This document shows positions 1 through 9,000 of a stretch of DNA of 35,922 nt, piece by piece. Source of the DNA: Clostridium sp. (GTDB taxonomy: Bacteria > Bacillota > Clostridia > Clostridiales > Clostridiaceae); contig SVCL01000039.1 of the NCBI GenBank assembly GCA_015058405.1, positions 1-35,922 on the forward strand. Direction: 5' to 3'. Positions within the stretch are counted from its first letter, which is position 1, and the number at the start of each line of letters is the position of its first letter. The position numbers and the translations under genes were made by a program. Below the pieces are notes generated by a model, which was not told the origin of the DNA, did no database searches, and saw only the letters and a list, made by a program, of their open reading frames with translations.

Positions 1-3000
1 ACTGCTGTTAATCCTAAACCTGCTCCTATTGCTAGTCCGCCTTGAATCATATTAAATGCTCCAACTGCAAGTTCAGCAGGATTTACCTTCTTTACTGCGT
101 TTATAGCCTTTTTCATTTGATTACTTGTATAATTAGCTATTAACCTTGCTTTTGCTACAGCTGATTGAACATACCTATTTTGAGCTACATGTCTTACTAT
201 TTTCTTAACTGTTGAAGCTGTTCTACTTACTACTCTTCTAACAGTTCTGCTAACTGTTCTAACAGCCCTCTTTACTGTATTAGCAACTCTTCTAACTACA
301 TTTTTAACAGTATTAACCACTCTATGTACTACATTTTTAACAGCATTTACTACAGTATTTACTACATTTCTAACTGTATTTACTACTGTATGAACTACAT
401 TTCTAACTGTATTTATTACTTTTCTTCCTACAGACTTAATAGCATTCCATGCATTACTTATCCAGCTTCCCCAGTGTCCATTTTGGTCATCATATATCAT
501 TGGATTGTTTAAACAATAAGTATATAGATTTAAGCTTAATGGATCTGTTGCCTCTCCTCTATAAGTATCTTGTTGTATAAATCTACCTAAAGATGGATCA
601 TACATTCTAGATTGCATGTAATAGTAGTCTGCCTCTTCATCATAGATATATCCAGCATACCTGTATGGATTATTAAAGCTGCCTTTACTTTCCTTTACTG
701 TTCCAAAAGCATCGTAATAATATTCTGCTAAAGTATTTCCTGCTTTATCAACTATTTTTACAACGTCACCATGTCCATTGTATCTATAGAATCCTTTTAC
801 TCCACCTGTTTCTCTACTAATTAGCTTAGTTCCATAAACATTTCTAGCATTAACTTCAGATGAGTCATTTAATTCAAGAAATACATTTTTACCATCATAA
901 ATGTATATAACTTTTTTACCGTCTGTTTCCTTAAGAACTCTTAAACCTTCATAGTTATAAGCATTTTTTTCTAGAGTTTTTCCATCCTGACTTATTACTA
1001 TAACTCTATTATAATTATCATAAGTTATGTTTCTATCTTTTACAACCTTAGTTAATGATGAATCTCTAACTAATTCTCGTACTTGGTTACCATTATTATC
1101 AAATGTATAATTTGTTTCTAAAGTAACTCCTGATAAATTATCTACAGTCTTAACTAATCTATTCTCTATATCATAAACATAAGCTTTATTATAAGTCTTT
1201 CCATCCTTTGTAACTGTTTCTGTACTTCTGTTTCCAGCTTTATCGTATTTATAAACTGTCACCTTTCCATCTGGCTCAGTTACTTGTATTAGTCTATTTA
1301 AACCATCATATATATAAGATGTAGTTCCCTTACTATCAACTACCTTAGTTATATTATTATTTTTATCATAAGTATAACTGTAAGTAGCTGTAATTTTGCC
1401 TGCTGCATTTATATGATTTAAAGTAATTAACTGTGTATTCTTATTATAACTATAAGTTTCCTTAGAACCATCGCTAAATATTGTAGAACTCTTTGTTCCA
1501 TCAGATAAATAAGTGTATTTTGTTTCATCTTTTCCATCATCAACACTTATTAATCTATTAGCTTTGTCATAAGTTTCTGTAACCTTTCCACCTTTGTTAT
1601 CCGTAATTATTGTCTTATGTTCCCCAGCAGCCTTACCCTTAACATCATAAGTATATTTTATAGTAATTGCTGCAACTGTTTTTTCTGTAATTCTATTTTC
1701 TGAATCATAACTATAAGTTATATCACCTGTAGGATCAGCGTTATTAGTTACCTTTAGTAGATTTCCTAACTTATCATACTCATAATTAACTATACTTGAA
1801 CCATTAGTTTCTTTTATCTTTCTTCCAAAGATATCATAATTATAACTTATTACATTACCATTTCTGTCTTTTACATTTTTAATAGAACCATCAGCATTAT
1901 AAGTATACTTTTGAACTTTTCCTTCTAAGCTTCCATTGTTTGGAGCTATTATTTCTGTAACTTTATTAGCTGCATTGTAGTTATATTTAGTTATATTTCC
2001 TTTTGCATCTGTTACTGAAATCTTATTTCCATTAAAATCGTAAGTATAAATTGTAGTTTCACCTAAAGCATTTTTAACTGAAATTAATCTTCCTAATCCA
2101 TCATAGCTATAATAAGTTATATTTCCATTTCCATCTTTTTGACTTATTACTTGTCCTAATGAATTATAACTCTTTGTTGTAATAATGCCTTCTGGATCTT
2201 TTGAACTTATTACTCTATCATTTTCATCATAGGTGTACCTACTAACATTTCCCAAAGAATCTGTTGTGCTGATTTTATTTCCATTAAGGTCATATTCATA
2301 TTTTTCAATTACTACACCATATGCATTTCTTGTTTCAATTAATCTTTCACCATCATCATAAATATAGGTAGTCTTATTACCATATCTATCTTCAACATAA
2401 AGCATATTATTAAAGAAATCATATGAATATTTAAATACCACTTTACCATTAATAGATTTTTCAATTACCTTGCCGTATATATCATACTTATAGGTTGTTA
2501 CATTACCATTTGCATCTGTATATGATGTGACATTTCCTAAATTGTCATATGCATATTTTTCATTTATTACTGTATTTGAACCTTTGCCTTGTAATGTTTT
2601 TAAGATAACATCTCCTGCACTATCATAAACAGTTTTAGTAATTAACCCTAAAGAATCAATACTCATAGAATTATTACCTGACTTATCATATTGATAAGTA
2701 CATGATGAACTAGGAATTGTAGTATCACCTGGTAACTTTTTGAACTTAATTTTTCCAAAGGAATTTATAACATATTCAGTCCTATTACCATTAGCATCTG
2801 TACTAGATATTACGTTATTAGCTAAATCATACGTATTTTTTTTAAGTAATATTTTTATATTTTCATTTCCATTAACATTACCAACAAAATATTTTTCTAG
2901 TACATTTCCTGCCATGTCATAAACATAAAGAGTTGAATTTCCTTTAGAATCAGTTTCTTTAATCTTTCTTCCTAAAACATCATATTCATATAAAGATGAA

Positions 3001-6000
3001 TATTTCTTTCCATCTAGCTTGTCTTGAATATTTAGAACTGACACAATCTTATTTTCTAAATTATAAGTATATTCAATTCCTTTTGCATTTTTAATCTTTT
3101 CCTCTGTTGTATTACCTGTAGCTGCAGCAAAAGCTTTACCGTATACCTCTTTAATTAAATTTCCTTGGGAGTTATACTTATAAGCTTTAACAGGATAATA
3201 AATTACCTTGCCACTAGCATCCTTTGAAACATATTGTTCAAGAATAAGATTTCCATCTGCATCATATTCTTTAACATATTCCTTAGTATTTCCTGCAGAA
3301 GCATCCTTAATTACTTTACTTATTTCTTTTCCTTCAAGATTATATTTATAAGTAACGACACTTCCATCAGCATAATCAACTTCTATAAGTTGTAATTGTT
3401 TATTATAAATATTAGTTGTTACATCCCCTTCTCCATTTGTAAACTTAGCTACCTTATCAGTATTACCTACATATGAATATGTTTCTTTGATGACTTTATT
3501 AGCTATATCTTTTCCTATTATAGTTCTAATATGTTTAACTGCCCTGTTTAATCCATCATACTCAGTTTCTAAGGTAGATCCATCTGCAAATTCTTTTTTA
3601 ATAACATTATCATTCTTATCATAAGTATATTTAGTAGTTAACTTACTAATAGTTGTATCTGAAATATCATTTCCTGCTAAATCTCCATTTTTAACAATAA
3701 TACTTTCAGCTATTAACCTACTTCCCCTATCATACTCATATTCAGTAAGTATATAATTATCTTTATCTAAATATTGTTTCTTTGAAGTAGTATTACCATT
3801 AACATCATAAGTATATTCTATCTTTCTACCTTCACTATCAACTTGACTTAATACTGAACCTCGTTTATCTAACTTATAAGTTGTAGTATAAAATTTACTT
3901 GCTTCACGACCTCTATCAACTAACTCTAAACCAACAGAAACAGATGTCTTAATTCCATCTAAGTTATAAGTATATTTTGTTTCCCTATATTTAAAGTTAT
4001 TATTCTCACCAACTTTTACTGCTTCATAATACTTAATTAACTTATTATTATAATCATAATAACAGTAAGTTGGCGCTCCATTTTCAGGAACCTTGCAAAG
4101 TATATTTCCTTTGCCATCATAAGTTGTAAATTCCTTTGAACCATCAGCATTAATATGTTCAATAACTGAATTTAAGTAATTATATTTATCAACAGTTGTA
4201 GAATATTTACCTTCAGCTATATAAGTTTTTGTTGTCTTAACTACATTAATAGTTTGATTTGAATTACCACCAGTACTTTTATAAGAGAATTCTTGTAAGC
4301 ATATTCTTTTAATATTATCTGATTCTCTAAAACTAATACTAATAACTCTTCCTAAAGAATCATATTCATAAATGAAAGTTCCTCCTAATGCATTCTCTTC
4401 ACTTACTTTATTGCCATACTCATCATAACTATATTTGATAACATTTCCTAATGAATCAGTTTGAGATATAACTTTTCCTGCTGAATCATAAGTATATGAC
4501 ATAGTAATTACACCATTATTGATGTTTTTCGGATCTATTTGTCCAATATTTCTATCATACTTATCATACAAATATTGTGTAATTTGTCCTAAAGCATTGC
4601 TCTTAGTCAGTATTTTTCCTTTGTTATCATAACTATATACAGTACTAAAGCCATTAGGACTTATAATTTTTATTCTATTGCCATACCTATCATAAGAGTA
4701 TTTCGTAACATTTCCTAATAAATCAGTTTCTGATAAAGTGTTACCATACTTATCATATGTATATTCAACACACCCTCCACTTGCCTTAGTAATTTTCTTA
4801 ACTAATCCTGCAATTGGTAAGGCAGCTGACTTTTCGTAATACTCAAAAGTAGAAATAGCAAATTTACTTTTATCGCACGTTGCAGTATAATCATCAGTTC
4901 CATTTAAAGGCATAATTATCTTTAATAGATAAACTCCTGTAGAATCATATTCATAGAAAGTTTTATTACCATTTTGATTGATTTCTTCTATTACATTGTT
5001 AAATTTATCATATACATATTCTTTATAAGAATTATCTGGATAATAGATAGTTAAAATATTTCCTCTATCATCTCTTACATATGAAGTTACATAACCGTAT
5101 TTATCTTTTTGACTTGCCAATTCCTTATAAGCATTATCCTTATTTGAATTTAGAACATAATTATTTACTGTTATATTTCCATCTTGATCTATAGTATATA
5201 TAACATTTAAGCTTGAATCGTAAACTGTTTGATTTGTATTACCTAAATTATCAGTTATAGTAACTAAATTATTATCATTATCATAAGTATACTTATTAAT
5301 TAACCCACTAACTGTCTTTAAGGTACTAATCTTTCCATCATTATCTCCTTCTGTAATATAAGTAATCTCTTCCAACACAGTATCATCTTGTTTTATTTGA
5401 TACAATCTACTATTACAATCATAAATATATTTTTCTTGAATATTTCCATTAATATCTTTTACCGATTCTAACATATTATTCGAATTAAAGTTATAATTAA
5501 TAGTTCTTCTATTTTTCCCATCAATTACTTCAGTTATATTAGTTAATAATCCACCAGAGTAATTTAAATTATATATTCTTCCAGAATCATCATAAATCTT
5601 AGTTATAAGTTTTCCACTATATTCAAAATATAAAGCATTATTTTTACTATCTAAAATCTTATATAATTTGTGTAAATTATTAAAGTAATAACTTATATTC
5701 TCTTTATTCTTTATAATAAATTCACCATTGGATTCTGTTAATGTATTTCTACTATCTAAAGCAGTATAAGTCCCATCTGAATTCTTTTTAAATGAACAAA
5801 CTTCTCCACCTGGCAAAGTAACTACTTTACCTTCTGTAGTTACAGAAGAGCTTACATCACTAATTCCTTCAAGAGAACTTTCATAATAAAAAGTCCATCC
5901 TCTACCTAACATATTAGGTAAATCATTTACCTTTACGACTCCAGATTTTTTGATTGTTGTAGTTACTACACTATTCACAACAACATAATCCTTATTTACG

Positions 6001-9000
6001 TATCCTATAGAACCATTGTAATTTATTCTATACCAATCTCCACCTTTGGCTGTAATATTAATAGTATTTCCAGCATATAATTTTCCAATAATAGTACATG
6101 AAGTATTTGGTTCGCTTCTTACATTTAAATAGCCCGTAGATGAACTAACTTTTACACTTCCAGTTGCATTAAGTGGATCTGAATCACAAAGCTTAGAGTA
6201 ATCCATACTTACATAACCACTTCTACCATTAAAGTTTATTCTAAACCAATTCCCTTCAATTCCTAATACCGTAACTCTTGCACCGCTTCCTAGAGTACCT
6301 ATTATACTAGAACTTGTACTAGCACTACTTCTTACATTTAATACACTTGATGAAGTACTTAGCTTAATTTCGGCTAACACATTTAGATTTACTGTTGATT
6401 GTGTTATATCTAAATTAGCAGCATTAACATAACCAACTAAATTATTAACCTTAATTTTACACCAAGAACCTAAGGTTTCTAGTACTTCAACTGTATCTCC
6501 TTTGTTTAAAGTTCCTATTTTATTCGAAGTTTCTGAAGCTTCACTTCTTATAGTAACTGTAGTAATGCCTGAATTATTTCTTGAACTATATATTCTAGAT
6601 AAGTTTATATCAATTCCTTTTGAATTAACCAATAAATCATTATAGACTTTAGAATAATTTCCACTAGCAGCATTGACACCATTAGTAGATAATGACTTCT
6701 TTAGATTATAAGCATAATCTGAAAGTAATTTATATGCATCATTACTAATTTGGTCTGGATTAATTCCTAAATCAATACCTTGAATTAATGAAATACAACA
6801 TGGACTAAAATCAATATTATTAGAATTATTACTTATCTTATCTCCATACGTTTTATACATACTATGTCTTTTACCATAATAGTCGGTGTACCAATAATAT
6901 GCAGAAGGACCGTTACTGTTTCCCCAATAGTTATAAGGAACACTAATTCTAGTACCTTCAGTATATGATAATCCATAAGTTTTATGGTTATAAATATTAT
7001 TGTATCTAATATCAACATTAGCAGTACCTACTAATTTTATTCCATAATTAGCATCACTTATTGTGTTATTATATAAAGTAAACTTAACTCCTGATGATTT
7101 TGCAGATAAATCAATATTATTTATATTTGATTTTATTGTAGAGTTATAAATGCTAGTATTAACAGAAGCTTGTATTCCAGTATTTTTATTATTTATAATT
7201 GTACAATTACTTATTTCACATTCACCTAACGATACTTTAATTGCACAATTATTATTAGTAAAAGTACAACCTATAACTTTTCCACATTTCCCCTCTAGTC
7301 CAGTAGCACAATTTCTTATAACAACTTTTGATAAACTTATTTGTGTTTTATCTGAATTACCTGAAATTCCATTTACATTAGTATTTACATCATTATCTAT
7401 AATACAGTTATTTAAGTTCATTGCACCTAATACATCAAAATTAGCACTATATCCAATCCCACCTCTAAAGAATGTAGTATGTGTTGCATTTATACTTGCA
7501 CCCTCTTCTATCTTTATTCTATAGCTATTTTTTGAAAACATAATACCTTTAGTAGTGTATGTTACTCCTGAACTACTTATAGGATTTATTAATACCTTAT
7601 TGATTTCAGAACCATTTATTATTAATTGTCCTTTTTTTACATAAATTATTCCATCAAAAATAACTTTACACCCTTCATCTATTAATAAGCTTCCACCATT
7701 ATCTATATCCATATTAAATAAAACAAATTGATATTTGCCTGATTTTAATTGTAATGTTGTTCTAAGAGTATTGTATAACACAATTGCATCTATACTATTT
7801 CCTGCTTCTATTTTGTTACTAGAACCTTCATCAGTTTTATTAATAGAATTAATAAAGTTAATACTTCCTTTAGTCTTGTCCTTTAAAATTCCAAGATTAA
7901 TACTAATTGGTGCTGTTATTTTACTACTTGATTGACTATAATTATTATCACCATATTTATTAGTGTTTCTTATTTTATTCTTTTCAACTATTATATTAGC
8001 TAAACTATCGCTATAAAACTCTAAACCACTCAAATCATTACCATCAAATATATTGGATTCAATTTCCAACTTTTTGTGTAACGCTTCTTCTCCAACTCTA
8101 TTTACATATATCCCAGAAAAATCATTATTCATGATTTGATTGTTTGTTATTTGTATTTTATTATATGAACTATATCCATTACCATCCTTAACTATAATTG
8201 CTGTCTTACAATTTTTAATTGTTGACTTATTTACTATAAAGTTACCTGTTCCATCTATAATCATTCCATAAGCCCAAGTATCAACAATACACGAATCAAC
8301 TTTTACATTTTTTGAACTATTACTCTCTAAAAAATAAGTACCACTTACAGAATTTTTGAAACTTGAATTAGATAAGACCAATTCACCTTTATTATTGATT
8401 AATGATTCTATACCATATCCTCTATTTGAAACTACATTAATATAATTTCCTATTAACTTACCTGTTTCACCAATAGTAAATAAACTATATTCACCATCAT
8501 CAACAACCTTTATCTGATTATTTTCTGTTCCATTAAAAATTAGTGTTCCATTTACTACAAAACCAACATTTTTAGTTTTAGAATAATCGAGTACTATTTT
8601 TTTACCACTTGGTATTGTAAATTCTGTACCTTGTGGTATTTCATATTTACCATCTAAAACTATTGTATCTCCACTTACATCTAAATTTGATATTGGTTGA
8701 TCATTACACATAAAAATACCAACAGAACTTATTTCTTTATCATTTGCTGAAGAACCAGCAGGTTCAACACCATTATAACCATAATTAGATACATACTGGT
8801 TAGAATCATCATCAGTATTCTTAAAATAATACTTAATTGAATTTCCTAAAGTTTCACCATCTAACTTTATTCTTATATTTGTAATATAATCATCATCTAA
8901 TCCAGCTATCTCACCATTACTTTTCCATTCCTGCCAAACATTTTTGTTTTTTAAATAAACCTGATATTTAATGTTTGTATCACTAGGTGCATCTTTTAGA

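Noticed and set aside
189..440. Possible CRISPR-like array because of the 33-bp periodicity
   Set aside because: Units are contiguous with no spacers, and the period is 11 codons in frame with a large coding sequence.
324..512. Plus-strand frame with MYYIFNSIYYS repeats
   Set aside because: It is the antisense shadow of the 11-residue repeat region of the RHS gene; no SD.
690..5600. Dispersed tcataagta motifs as regulatory sites
   Set aside because: They are codons of the YD repeats (YTYD, YKYD).
7150..7524. 124-aa plus-strand frame
   Set aside because: Antisense to the beta-helix part of the RHS gene; hydrophobic only because of the T-rich complement.
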